From Aerococcaceae bacterium (lineage in GTDB: Bacteria > Bacillota > Bacilli > Lactobacillales > Aerococcaceae), in the NCBI GenBank assembly GCA_030525795.1, contig JAUNEB010000011.1, positions 1 to 38,897 of the forward strand: 38,897 nt of DNA, written 5' to 3'. The position numbers and the translations under genes were made by a program. Position 1 is the first letter of the stretch, and the number at the start of each line of letters is the position of its first letter. The notes below the pieces were generated by a model. The model saw only the letters and a program-made list of their open reading frames with translations. It made no database searches and had not been told where the DNA came from. Shown in pieces: positions 1 through 8,311 of this stretch.

Positions 1-58
1 TTTTTTGCAAGTTTTTCTTAACATTTATTTTATTTTTTAGGTTTTGTAAAGAAAACAA

Positions 59-91
59 CAAAAAAAGCCCCGCTAGATAGACTTGCGAGGC
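59..91 (-). terminator. Rho-independent terminator (distal of two)
   Basis: On the minus strand, GCCTCGC pairs with GCGGGGC (one T-G pair) and is followed by a run of seven T. It lies behind the 101-132 hairpin, so the minus-strand gene at 141-1664 ends in two tandem terminators. Positions 1-58 are AT-rich and I see no gene in them. Confidence 0.65.
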
Positions 92-100
92 AAAACAGAC

Positions 101-132
101 AAAAACCAGCAACTTATAAAAGCTGCTGGTTT
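101..132 (-). terminator. Rho-independent terminator after the zinc-ribbon gene
   Basis: AAACCAGC at 103-110 pairs with GCTGGTTT at 125-132, just downstream of the stop codon at 141-143 on the minus strand. On that strand the stem runs into a T-rich stretch. Confidence 0.75.
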
Positions 133-140
133 CTTAATGA

Positions 141-1664
141 TTAAGGTTCGCTTGGCGCAACAGGTTCTTCGGTGTACGTTTCTGCTACGGGTTGTTCTTC
201 GTAGACTTCTTCGTAAACTTGAACGGGTTCTTCATAGATTTCTACTTGCGCTTCTTCGATTACTTCTTCTTGTGCTACTTCCAATTTTGCGACTTTTTCG
301 AGAAGGGATTGGATAGTAGTTGCCACTTGGCTGACGACGGTTGGTGCGTCATTGACTTGGTCGACTAACACTACCACGATGTAGTGTTTGCCTTCTGTTT
401 CATAAATGGCTGCGTAATGTTGATGTTTAGTGTCTGTATCTAAGGTTGCTAATTCATAGCGTCGTGCTACCGCTGCGGTTGCAGGGAATTTCTCGGTGAG
501 GCTAGATTGTAACAACGCTTCTTTCAATTGTGCATCTGCGGTTTGGCTGACGAGTGTGTTTCGGTCGAGCGCGACGAGCACTTTGGCGATGTCTTGAACG
601 TTCGTGTTCGCGCCAGTAATGCTGCCCTGTTCCGTTACGTCCAATTGTCCGACTAATTCTGTTGCGAAGTAATCTTTTTGTTTGAGCCATTGGTTGAACG
701 CGTTTGGACCGCCGACTGCTTGAATCAAGTGGTTCATCGCGGTAACGTCTTGCGCTTGGATAACGGCGTTCACTAATTCTTGTACCGTTGCGGTTTCTTG
801 CTCTTTGAGGACGCTGTTTTCGTTAGCGACCGTAAGCGATGCTTCGATTTGGATTGCTTTATCCAAGGTCAATTCGTTTGCTTGTACGGCTTCAAAAACA
901 CGATGTAACACAAACCAGCTAATAGTGCTAGACGCTTCTGTTGAAGCTGTGTTGGTATAGACAATTTTGCCATCTGCTTCTCCGAAAGCTACTTTGGCAT
1001 TCGGAATTTCGGCAAGAATTTCGTTAATTGTCGTCAATGTTTCTGCTTGTGCTGTTTGGTCTGGAAGTTCGTAATTGATTGTGTTAGTAAATCCGAATTC
1101 CGATGCAAAAATTTCTAAAGTTTGTGCTTTTGGTGCGTTTGCTAAGTTTGCATCGTTAAAACGCAAGGTTAATGTGTTGCCGTCTTTGACGAGGCTATAA
1201 TGTGAGAGTGCTTTTTGTTCGCCGTTTACTTTAGTTGCGAATTCAAACGTTTCTTTTGTGACGTCGTCTAATGGTTGTTCAAATTCCATTTGCACTTGTA
1301 CGATTGGATACGCGGCAGTATCAACTTTGTGCGACGTTAGTTTCAGCGTATTTTCTGCGACGAGTTCTTGCGAAGATTCCTCAACAGATTCGCTTTCTGG
1401 TTGCGTTTGTTGCTGATTCATTCCAAAATAGTTCATCACTTTTGTGACGTAGCGCGGTCCGTATAAAAACATCACAAACACGACTAATAATGCCAGTACA
1501 ATTTTCAAAATACTTAAAATTGCTGAAAAAATACCTTTTTTACGTTTAGATTTTGTTTTAGGGACAACAGGTTCTTGTTCAAATGTTTTGCTAGTAAACA
1601 CTTCTCCACAATGCGCACATTGGTGGGTACTTCTAACGGTTTTACCACAACTTGAGCATTTCAT
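141..1664 (-). CDS. Membrane-anchored zinc-ribbon protein with degenerate beta-lactamase-like domain
   Basis: About 507 residues. Residues 1-22 form a zinc ribbon with CxxC pairs at C3/C6 and C16/C19. A basic stretch and one membrane segment follow at about 44-67, then an extracytoplasmic part. Residues of about 230-450 resemble the class A beta-lactamase / serine hydrolase fold: a helix reading ASSTISWFVLHRVFEAV sits where the SxxK helix would be, followed by NHLIQAVGG as after an SDN loop. The catalytic Lys is replaced and no clear SDN or KTG is present, so it is probably a non-catalytic pseudoenzyme. The C-terminus is a long Glu/Val/Tyr/Pro-rich tail. The start is placed at the ATG before KCSSCGK because AAAGGAATG lies just upstream; the longer frame adds 15 unlikely residues. 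The gene is monocistronic. The fold assignment is inferred from pattern only. Confidence 0.75.
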   Translation of the reverse strand: MKCSSCGKTVRSTHQCAHCGEVFTSKTFEQEPVVPKTKSKRKKGIFSAILSILKIVLALLVVFVMFLYGPRYVTKVMNYFGMNQQQTQPESESVEESSQELVAENTLKLTSHKVDTAAYPIVQVQMEFEQPLDDVTKETFEFATKVNGEQKALSHYSLVKDGNTLTLRFNDANLANAPKAQTLEIFASEFGFTNTINYELPDQTAQAETLTTINEILAEIPNAKVAFGEADGKIVYTNTASTEASSTISWFVLHRVFEAVQANELTLDKAIQIEASLTVANENSVLKEQETATVQELVNAVIQAQDVTAMNHLIQAVGGPNAFNQWLKQKDYFATELVGQLDVTEQGSITGANTNVQDIAKVLVALDRNTLVSQTADAQLKEALLQSSLTEKFPATAAVARRYELATLDTDTKHQHYAAIYETEGKHYIVVVLVDQVNDAPTVVSQVATTIQSLLEKVAKLEVAQEEVIEEAQVEIYEEPVQVYEEVYEEQPVAETYTEEPVAPSEP

Positions 1665-1707
1665 GATTGCTTCATTCCTTTCTTTAGCCAAAAAATAAGC
1701 TTTATTC

Positions 1708-1736
1708 ATTTTAACATAGTTTGAGTCATTTGTCAG
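1708..1736 (-). promoter_or_regulatory. Sigma-A promoter of the zinc-ribbon gene
   Basis: Minus strand: -35 CTGACA (plus 1731-1736), 17-bp spacer, extended -10 TGT-TAAAAT (plus 1708-1713). It lies about 45 bp before the chosen ATG, which supports the shorter start. Confidence 0.6.
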
Positions 1737-1783
1737 TTGTTTTGGTGTTACAAGCCGATTGTTATGTTACATTCGGTAATCAA

Positions 1784-2929
1784 TTAAAGACTCATCAACA
1801 AATGGGCGACCGTTCCTGCAATGAATCCGCCAACTGTATGTGACAAAATGGCTTTTGATGCGAGTTTACGCACGCCAAGTGCGTCCATCATGCCGATATG
1901 CGTGCTCAAATAGCCACTCCAACACATGCCCATCGCGGTAAAAACGGCAATATCATTGGCGGTGACGAGTCCGTTTTTGACGAATTCGGGAACGAGCGAC
2001 ATAGCGCCTCCAACTGCTCCTAAGGCAGTTACAGGAAAGGCAATCGCTTCTGGTGACTGAAATCCAAACAGCGGCTCAATAATAAAGCTTAATTTTTCGC
2101 CAATCCATGGCAATAAGGCAATCCCTTCGTAAGCGCCACCTGTATAGCCGCCTGCGGGCATTTTGAACGTGAACATCATAACGAGCGTGCATACCGTAAT
2201 CACGCCTGGAATAATCGCCAAGCCCATATCGACGCCGACTTTGCCACCCTCAAGAATCGCATCCAAAATACGTTGTGCCGCATTGCCGTCGCGTATTTCG
2301 CGCATATCTGACGGCGTTTGCGTATCGCTATTCGTAGCGTTGAACGGCTCGAATGCTGCGTCGCCATAATAGCGCTTCGTTTGCACTAACATTAAACGTA
2401 CGCTCACAATACTGCCGATAATCGCCGCCAAATTTCCGATCAATGCCGCTTTGAAAAAGTCACTGCCGCCTTGTCCCATCATGAACACCGTCACCAGTAA
2501 TCCCATCCCAAATGCCGTTCCTAAATTACATAAAGCAGGTACTTGATATTTTTTGAAATAGCGTGTGAATTGTGCGTCTTTTGCTAAGGGGATGATTGCA
2601 GGATTATCCGACAAGTAAGTCGCAATCACGCCGGTAATGCTCGCGCCTGGCATGCCCCACAACGGTTGCATCAAAGGCGCTGCTAATTTGTTGATGAGCG
2701 CGATGACGCCGAATTCTGACAACAATGCGCTAATGGCTCCCGTCAACACCGACATCGCCATCAAAAAAAATACCGTATTTAATAACAAATCGTGCGCCGT
2801 TGCCATCATCGTTTTAAACATCAATGCCACGCCCATTTTGCTTGCCAACAGCGAGAAAATCCCAATTAACCCCGCCAAAAATAGATAGGTTTCCAAGCTA
2901 ATGGCTTTCTTAAATCGTTTCTGTTCCAT
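1784..2929 (-). CDS. Multi-pass membrane protein with nucleoside-recognition (Gate) domain, CD0519/CD1768-like
   Basis: 381 residues with about nine hydrophobic segments. The sequence matches my memory of the CD0519/CD1768 family of Gate-domain membrane proteins, with conserved stretches such as TGVIATYLSDNPAIIPLAKD and MGMCWSGYLSTHIGMMDALG. These are presumed transporters or spore/nucleoside-recognition-type proteins, and no substrate is known to me. Start ATG has AAGGAG at good spacing. Upstream is an extended -10 TGT-TATGCT (plus 2964-2969). It diverges from the flavoprotein gene at 3051 and is followed by a 75-bp gap before the promoter of the next minus-strand gene. The function remains unassigned. 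Confidence 0.8.
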   Translation of the reverse strand: MEQKRFKKAISLETYLFLAGLIGIFSLLASKMGVALMFKTMMATAHDLLLNTVFFLMAMSVLTGAISALLSEFGVIALINKLAAPLMQPLWGMPGASITGVIATYLSDNPAIIPLAKDAQFTRYFKKYQVPALCNLGTAFGMGLLVTVFMMGQGGSDFFKAALIGNLAAIIGSIVSVRLMLVQTKRYYGDAAFEPFNATNSDTQTPSDMREIRDGNAAQRILDAILEGGKVGVDMGLAIIPGVITVCTLVMMFTFKMPAGGYTGGAYEGIALLPWIGEKLSFIIEPLFGFQSPEAIAFPVTALGAVGGAMSLVPEFVKNGLVTANDIAVFTAMGMCWSGYLSTHIGMMDALGVRKLASKAILSHTVGGFIAGTVAHLLMSL

Positions 2930-3050
2930 AGACAGACTCCTTTTTTACGAATGTTTCCTACTAAGCATAACAAAAAATGTTGTGTTTGCCTACTGATTTT
3001 TGGAAAATATGGTACAATAGTGGTGAAGATTTGAGCAAAGGGGATAACCT

Positions 3051-4307
3051 ATGGAATTTCAAGTAATTGTGGTCGGCGGCGGGTCGAGCGGATTGATGGC
3101 CGCTATCAACGCCGCTCAACAAGGTGCCAGTGTGCTACTCATCGAAAAAAACGCCAAACTCGGACGCAAACTGCTTTTATCAGGCGGCGGACGCTGTAAT
3201 GTGACGAATCGAACTTCTAAAGAAGCACTCATTCACCACATTCCTGGCAATGGCAAATTTTTGTATAGTGCGCTGGAGCAATTTAATCAAGAAGATATTG
3301 TTGACTTTTTTGAGAGTCGTGGCGTTGCTTTGAAAGAAGAAGACCACGGCCGGATGTTTCCGGTAACGGATAGCGCGCGGACGATTTTGGAGACGTTGGC
3401 GAATGAATTGGCTGAGTTGGACGTGACTATTTTGACCCAGACGTCAGTGGCAAGTTTATTGTTCGACCGTGAGAGTGCCTCCGTTATCGGCGTCAAAACT
3501 GAAGATGGCAAACATTATCACGCGAAGTCCGTTGTGCTCGCCGTTGGCGGGCGCGCTTATCCTAAAACAGGCGCCACTGGCGATGGCTACGCGTGGGCAA
3601 AAGCTGCCGGCCACACAATCGAACGCCTTTATCCAACGGAATCTCCCCTTTTATCTAATGACACATTCATTACGTCAAAAGCATTGCAAGGCGTTTCTTT
3701 ACGCGATGTCAATGTGACCGTCTGGGACGACCATTATAAGCCGATTACGCAACATCGTATGGACATGATTTTTACGCATTTTGGGTATTCGGGCCCGGCA
3801 ATTTTGCGCTGTTCAGGTCATGTGAATCAATGGCTTCACACCTCGCAAAAAACACCGTGTCGCTTGACGATTGATTTGCAACCTGACTTGACGATTGAAC
3901 AACTGACAGCCGCAGCCGAAACCCATCGCGACAAAATGATTATCACTTTGCTTAAACAATGGGTGCCCGAACGCTTGGCAGAGACGATTTGCACGCTTAA
4001 TCATCTTTCATCTACGGCACCATTCAAACAACTTACCCATGCCGAGCAAGCGCAACTTTTGGCACAGCTGAAATCCTTCGAGCTGACCGCTTACGGCTCC
4101 CAACCCATCGAAAAAGGATTCGTTACAGGTGGCGGTGTTTCTACAAAAGAAGTTCATCCTAAAACGATGGAATCCAAATTGATGAAAGGATTATTTTTCT
4201 GCGGGGAATTGTTGGATATTAACGGCTACACAGGTGGCTACAATATTACCGCCGCTTTCGTAACGGGGACGATTGCTGGCCGCTACGCCGCATGGCATAG
4301 TTTTTAA
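3051..4307 (+). CDS. NAD(P)/FAD-dependent oxidoreductase, HI0933/YhiN (BaiN-like) family
   Basis: 418 residues, full length for the family. The N-terminal Rossmann motif is VVGGGSSGLMAAINAAQQG (about residues 6-24), followed by LLLSGGGRCNVTN (about 43-55), a hallmark of HI0933-like flavoproteins. A second nucleotide-contacting block is AVGGRAYPKTGATGDGYAWA, and the C-terminal FAD closure is GELLDINGYTGGYNITAAFVTG. The family is soluble and flavin-binding; the physiological substrate is unknown for most members. RBS AAAGGGG precedes the ATG, and an extended -10 (TGG-TACAAT, about 3010-3018) precedes that. The aminotransferase gene starts 52 bp downstream with its own RBS, so the two may share a transcript. 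Confidence 0.88.
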   Translation: MEFQVIVVGGGSSGLMAAINAAQQGASVLLIEKNAKLGRKLLLSGGGRCNVTNRTSKEALIHHIPGNGKFLYSALEQFNQEDIVDFFESRGVALKEEDHGRMFPVTDSARTILETLANELAELDVTILTQTSVASLLFDRESASVIGVKTEDGKHYHAKSVVLAVGGRAYPKTGATGDGYAWAKAAGHTIERLYPTESPLLSNDTFITSKALQGVSLRDVNVTVWDDHYKPITQHRMDMIFTHFGYSGPAILRCSGHVNQWLHTSQKTPCRLTIDLQPDLTIEQLTAAAETHRDKMIITLLKQWVPERLAETICTLNHLSSTAPFKQLTHAEQAQLLAQLKSFELTAYGSQPIEKGFVTGGGVSTKEVHPKTMESKLMKGLFFCGELLDINGYTGGYNITAAFVTGTIAGRYAAWHSF

Positions 4308-4359
4308 TGCAACCCCGCTTAAAATGTGTTACACTATTTTTTTGAAAGGACGTGACTTT

Positions 4360-5520
4360 ATGACATTAAACAAACGTGTACAAGCGCTGGAATCGAGCCC
4401 AATTCGCCGATTCAACGATCGTATTAGCAACATTGACGGTATCATTAAGTTGACCATTGGAGAGCCCGATTTTGCGACGCCTGATTTTATTAAAAAAGCG
4501 GCAATTCAAGCTATTGAAGCTGACTTGAATGGTTACACGCATTCTCGCGGTTTACTTGAATTGCGCCAAGCGATTGCGCGCTTTTTGGAACGTAGATATG
4601 CCCTTCACTATGACGCCGAAACCGAAGTGATTGTAACGGTTGGCGCAACTGAAGCCCTTTTTGCAAGTTTCATGGCGATTTTGAATGAAGGCGATAAAGT
4701 CATTGTCCCATCGCCAAATTATGTTATCTACGACACCCACATCACCCTTTCTGGTGGCAAAATGGTCGCGGTAGACGTCAGTCATGATGACGGCATTTTG
4801 ACACCGACATCCTTAGAAAAAGCGTTGCAAGAAAACCCCGAAACAAAAGTACTATTACTCAATCATCCTTGCAATCCAACAGGCGTCACTTATACACGCG
4901 AAGAACTTGAAGCGCTCGTTCCAATCATTGAGCGTTACCAACTTCTCGTAGTATCCGACGAAATTTATAGCGAATTGACTTACGGACAACAACACGTTTC
5001 GATGGCAAGCTTGTTGCCTGAGCGTACCATTTTGATTAACGGCGCGTCCAAATCGCACTCCATGACAGGATGGCGTTCATGCTTTATCGCCGCTCGAAAA
5101 TTATATATCGACCAAATTTTCAAATCACATCAAGCGATGGTCAACACGCCGACCTCTGTATCGCAATACGCAAGTATCGCTGCCTACGATCACGGAGATG
5201 CCGCCATTGAAGCAATGCGCACAGCTTACCAAGAGCGCCTCACTTTATTAAAACAGCGCTTTGCTGAATTAGGCTACGACACGCTCAGTCCAAAAGGTGC
5301 CTTTTACTTATTCGTTAAAGTTCCTGAATGGTTTGACGGCGATGACGTCGCATTCGGTGTCGCACTTGCCGAAAAAGCAAAAGTCGGTATCGTCCCAGGG
5401 AGCTCTTTTGGCGAAGCAGGAAAAGGTTACTTCCGCATGAGTTACGCCGCAAGCATTGACATTCTCATTGAAGCGATGAACCGTATTGAACAATTTACCG
5501 CACAGAAAGGAGATTACTAA
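4360..5520 (+). CDS. Class I/II PLP-dependent aminotransferase (PatA-like)
   Basis: 386 residues. The start is set at MTLNKRVQALESSP, with GAAAGGA upstream; the longer open frame would overlap the preceding flavoprotein gene. Fold-type I features: LTIGEPDFATPDFI near the N-terminus, NHPCNPTGVTYTREEL in the middle, SDEIYSELTY for the PLP-ring aspartate, and the PLP-lysine motif GASKSHSMTGWR, followed by the C-terminal FRMSYAAS arginine. This branch includes PatA (N-acetyl-L,L-diaminopimelate aminotransferase) and aromatic aminotransferases; sequence alone does not separate them. Its stop codon overlaps the start of the tautomerase gene by one base (TAATG), implying translational coupling. Confidence 0.88.
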   Translation: MTLNKRVQALESSPIRRFNDRISNIDGIIKLTIGEPDFATPDFIKKAAIQAIEADLNGYTHSRGLLELRQAIARFLERRYALHYDAETEVIVTVGATEALFASFMAILNEGDKVIVPSPNYVIYDTHITLSGGKMVAVDVSHDDGILTPTSLEKALQENPETKVLLLNHPCNPTGVTYTREELEALVPIIERYQLLVVSDEIYSELTYGQQHVSMASLLPERTILINGASKSHSMTGWRSCFIAARKLYIDQIFKSHQAMVNTPTSVSQYASIAAYDHGDAAIEAMRTAYQERLTLLKQRFAELGYDTLSPKGAFYLFVKVPEWFDGDDVAFGVALAEKAKVGIVPGSSFGEAGKGYFRMSYAASIDILIEAMNRIEQFTAQKGDY

Positions 5521-5696
5521 TGCCATTTATTCACATTGAATTATTAGAAGGCCGCTCCCCCGAAGCCAAAAAAGCTATGGCAGACGAAATTATCGAAACC
5601 GTCGCAAAACATAGTGGCGCGCCTAAAGAACGTATTCACGTAATTTTCCGTGATATGAAACAAGAAAACTATCATCACCAACCAAAACAATCTTAA
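5520..5696 (+). CDS. 4-oxalocrotonate tautomerase family enzyme
   Basis: 58 residues, the usual length for this family. The sequence begins Met-Pro-Phe-Ile-His-Ile-Glu with GRSPEAKK following. After Met removal Pro1 is the catalytic base of 4-OT enzymes, and the Arg in EGRS is in the usual place. It overlaps the aminotransferase stop by one base, with AGAAAGGAG as the RBS inside the upstream gene, so the two are one operon. It may handle enol/keto tautomers of aminotransferase products, but this is inference. A strong terminator follows directly. Confidence 0.88.
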   Translation: MPFIHIELLEGRSPEAKKAMADEIIETVAKHSGAPKERIHVIFRDMKQENYHHQPKQS

Positions 5697-5706
5697 TTGC
5701 CTTACC

Positions 5707-5733
5707 GCCGTTGCCTTTGCAGCGGCTTTTTTT
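5707..5733 (+). terminator. Rho-independent terminator after the tautomerase gene
   Basis: GCCGTTGC (5707-5714) pairs with GCAGCGGC (5719-5726) across a CTTT loop, followed by seven T. It closes the aminotransferase-tautomerase operon. Confidence 0.9.
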
Positions 5734-5753
5734 GAGTGTACACAAAAGTTTTT

Positions 5754-5822
5754 TGTCATATATAATTGACACACGACTAGAATTGCGCTATGATACTTAT
5801 GCGGAGTCATTTATATATGACA
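5754..5822 (+). promoter_or_regulatory. Promoter of the XRE/DUF3278 operon flanked by a 12-bp inverted repeat
   Basis: -35 TTGACA (5766-5771), 17-bp spacer and -10 TATGAT (5789-5794). Perfect 12-bp inverted arms TGTCATATATAA (5754-5765) and TTATATATGACA (5811-5822) flank it, one directly upstream of the -35 and one just past the expected start of transcription. This is the layout expected of a two-site operator for the XRE repressor encoded next. The operator role is inference. Confidence 0.75.
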
Positions 5823-5869
5823 CCAACGCTTAACGGACGTCCCATTCAACTACAAGAAAGGAGTTTATT

Positions 5870-6073
5870 TTGAATAAAGTAAAACAATTTAGAACGGCGC
5901 TCGGACTTTCGCAACTCGAACTCGCCAAGCGGATTGAAGTCGCTCGACAAACCATCAATTTAATCGAAAACGACAAGTACAACCCGACACTCGATTTGTG
6001 CATTCGATTAGCCAAAACACTCAACACTGACTTAAACACACTCTTTTGGGAGGAAACACATCATGACAACTAA
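5870..6073 (+). CDS. Small XRE-family HTH regulator
   Basis: 67 residues, TTG start with AGAAAGGAG upstream. The protein is essentially a single HTH_3 domain: FRTALGLSQLELAKRIEVAR then QTINLIENDKYNPTLDLCIRLAKTLN. It resembles the short Cro/CI-like regulators (YgzD/YozG type) that sit before a small membrane protein. It overlaps the DUF3278 gene by 11 bases, so the pair is coupled. The inverted repeat around its promoter suggests autoregulation. Confidence 0.88.
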   Translation: MNKVKQFRTALGLSQLELAKRIEVARQTINLIENDKYNPTLDLCIRLAKTLNTDLNTLFWEETHHDN

Positions 6074-6599
6074 AAACACTTTATGGCAAACACTGACTCA
6101 ACGATTTTACGGCATTGACGGGCCGCTTGACGAATACAAAGAACGCGAATTGCACGCTATCGGCAGCCGCATTCATTTTATTTTGTGGTGGTACATGCTC
6201 CTCAGCTCCCTTATCGCCTTAATTGCCAGCGCTTATTTTCCCGCCGAAATGGTTTTATACGTCCTAATCGGCTCTAATTTTCTATTGCAATTTTTGTCAA
6301 ACATTTACATCGCCAAAAAAATTAAGGAAAAACAGTTGTCCGACATTGACATCGCACCGCAAGATTTTGAAACGCGCAAAAAAATGCTCGGCAAACAAAC
6401 TATTAAAGCTGGCGTTGTCTTCGGACTTCTCATGGGAATCCAGCAAATTATTTGGAAACTGATTCTCGACAAAACTCCGATGCTCGAAACCATCCAAACC
6501 CCTCGCTTCATCCTCACATGCTTATTATCAGGAATTTTCTTTGGCGTATTTATCTACATCCAACTCATTAACCGCTTAAAAATTGACGATTCAGAGTAG
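6063..6599 (+). CDS. DUF3278-type membrane protein paired with XRE regulator
   Basis: 178 residues with four hydrophobic segments (about 38-60, 66-86, 116-136 and 148-168). The N-terminal YGIDGPLDEYKERELHAIG is the signature I associate with DUF3278, a family common in Lactobacillales and regularly preceded by a small XRE gene. Function is unknown; the pairing suggests a membrane sensor or partner of the regulator. RBS GGGAGGAAA lies inside the XRE gene. The stretch between its stop and 6661 holds the promoter region of the next gene. Confidence 0.8.
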   Translation: MTTKNTLWQTLTQRFYGIDGPLDEYKERELHAIGSRIHFILWWYMLLSSLIALIASAYFPAEMVLYVLIGSNFLLQFLSNIYIAKKIKEKQLSDIDIAPQDFETRKKMLGKQTIKAGVVFGLLMGIQQIIWKLILDKTPMLETIQTPRFILTCLLSGIFFGVFIYIQLINRLKIDDSE

Positions 6600-6660
6600 A
6601 TTTTGTGCACTTAATCACTTATAATAGTGGCAAACATTTTTTCAAGAAAGTTGGGATTTT

Positions 6661-7791
6661 ATGACCTCTCCTAAGATTGCTATTATCGGCGGCGGCATCG
6701 TCGGATCAACAGCCGCTTATTATTTAAGTCGCGCGGGATTTTCGGTGACGCTTTTTGATGAAGGAACGGGACAAGCGACAAAGGCGGCAGCTGGCATTAT
6801 TTGCCCGTGGTTCACACTGCGCCGCAATAAACCTTGGTATTTTCTCGTGTCTAATGGCGCTGAATTTTATCGCAAAATGATGGCTGATCTTGCAGAAGAT
6901 GGCTTTCATACGGAGGCTATTTTTCAAGAAGACGGCGCCCTCATCATCCGCAAAAATCAAGAAAGCCTTGACCGCGATCTCGTGCAAGGTGCGATCAAAC
7001 GCGAATTATCGCCCTCTATCGGCGAACTGCATAGCGTTACTTCTAGCGACCTTCCTACTTATTTCCCCTTACTCGACACTCCTCACGGCGCGACCTACGT
7101 CCAAGGCGGTGGCAAATTAGACGGTGAAGCCCTTATCGAAACGCTCCACCAAGCCGTTCTCAAATTTGGCGGTACCATCCTCCACGAAAATGCCCAACTT
7201 ACGTTACACGAACGCCAGCTCGGCATCGAATCCCCTAATCATCCTCACCAACAATACGACCGCATCTTGTTAGCGGTCGGTGCATGGTTACCCCATTTGC
7301 TAACGCCACTTGGCTATCACGTCGATATTCGCCCACAAAAAGGACAATTATATAGTATCTTCAACCCCGAATGGCAAGACAAACATTACCCTGTCGTCAT
7401 GCCGCCTGGAAAAGTCGACATTATTCCTTTTAATAACGGTGAAATTGTTATCGGCGCTTCACATGAAGACGACAAAGGCTACGACTTGTCAATTGATGAC
7501 ACACAGCTTGATGAATTAGCGACTCAAGCCAATCAATGGATTTCAAACGTATCACACGACGTACACCACCGCACAAAAGTCGGAATTCGCGCCTACACTT
7601 CAGACGCATCTGTCATTGTAGGCCCCGTTCCACATTTGGATCACGTTTGGGCAGTGAGCGGACTTGGCTCATCAGGACTTACAAGCGGCCCATTTTTGGG
7701 GTATCAATGGAGCCAACTCATCCAAACAGGCCGTTGGGATATTTCACAAGAAGATTTCCCAATTGAGCGCTATATCAAAAAAGATATGTGA
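6661..7791 (+). CDS. FAD-dependent amino-acid oxidase/dehydrogenase (DadA/ThiO-like DAO family)
   Basis: 376 residues. The N-terminal dinucleotide motif is IIGGGIVGSTAAYYLSRAGF followed by VTLFDE. ATKAAAGIICPWF matches the DAO-family motif after the first strand. GGGKLDGEALIETL and the C-terminal WAVSGLGSSGLTSGP complete the fold. Members oxidise D-amino acids, glycine or sarcosine; the substrate cannot be read from the sequence. RBS GAAAGTTGGGA is weak; a -10 TATAAT stands at 6620-6625 without a good -35. It is probably a single-gene unit, as mscL has a separate leader. Confidence 0.85.
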   Translation: MTSPKIAIIGGGIVGSTAAYYLSRAGFSVTLFDEGTGQATKAAAGIICPWFTLRRNKPWYFLVSNGAEFYRKMMADLAEDGFHTEAIFQEDGALIIRKNQESLDRDLVQGAIKRELSPSIGELHSVTSSDLPTYFPLLDTPHGATYVQGGGKLDGEALIETLHQAVLKFGGTILHENAQLTLHERQLGIESPNHPHQQYDRILLAVGAWLPHLLTPLGYHVDIRPQKGQLYSIFNPEWQDKHYPVVMPPGKVDIIPFNNGEIVIGASHEDDKGYDLSIDDTQLDELATQANQWISNVSHDVHHRTKVGIRAYTSDASVIVGPVPHLDHVWAVSGLGSSGLTSGPFLGYQWSQLIQTGRWDISQEDFPIERYIKKDM

Positions 7792-7888
7792 AAACGATTT
7801 TATTCATTTTTCAATACATATTCATTGAAGGATACTATATAATCCATCTTGGAACTAAAATAAAACGAGAAAAAGAGGAAATTATCTT

Positions 7889-8251
7889 ATGTTAAAAGAT
7901 TTAAAAGCATTTTTATTACGTGGTAATATTTTAGACTTAGCCGTTGCCGTTGTTATCGGTGGCGCATTCGGTGCAATCGTTGCATCTTTCGTAGCAGACA
8001 TCGTTACACCAATTATCGGTATGATTTTTGGCCAACCAGATTTCTCTGCAATCAAATTAGGTTCAATTATGATCGGTAACTTCATCAACGCAGTTATCAA
8101 CTTCCTCATCATTGGTACAACATTATTCTTCGTTGTAAAAGCTGCTGAAAAAGCAATGCCTAAAAAAGTTGAAGAGCCAGCTGCACCAGCAGGCCCAACT
8201 CAAGAAGAATTATTAGCAGAAATTCGCGACTTATTAGCAAAAAACAACTAA
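7889..8251 (+). CDS. mscL: Large-conductance mechanosensitive channel MscL
   Basis: 120 residues. MLKDLKAFLLRGNILDLAVA is the MscL N-terminal amphipathic helix leading into TM1, with the conserved VVIGGAFGAIV pore motif. TM2 is about residues 68-92 (FINAVINFLIIGTTLFFVVK), and the C-terminal helix is PTQEELLAEIRDLLA. It is a homopentameric channel that opens on hypo-osmotic shock. RBS AGAGGAAA; -10 TATAAT at 7838-7843. It is closed by a strong bidirectional terminator facing the regulator gene. Confidence 0.97.
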   Translation: MLKDLKAFLLRGNILDLAVAVVIGGAFGAIVASFVADIVTPIIGMIFGQPDFSAIKLGSIMIGNFINAVINFLIIGTTLFFVVKAAEKAMPKKVEEPAAPAGPTQEELLAEIRDLLAKNN

Positions 8252-8271
8252 TCACACACTTACATAGTTCC

Positions 8272-8309
8272 AAAAAAAGATACTCTACATCTTTGTAGAG
8301 TATCTTTTT
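8272..8309. terminator. Bidirectional terminator between mscL and the PlcR-like regulator
   Basis: AAGATACTCTACA (8277-8289) pairs with TGTAGAGTATCTT (8294-8306) across TCTT, with A/T runs on both sides, so it can serve both convergent genes. Confidence 0.9.
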
Positions 8310-8311
8310 AT

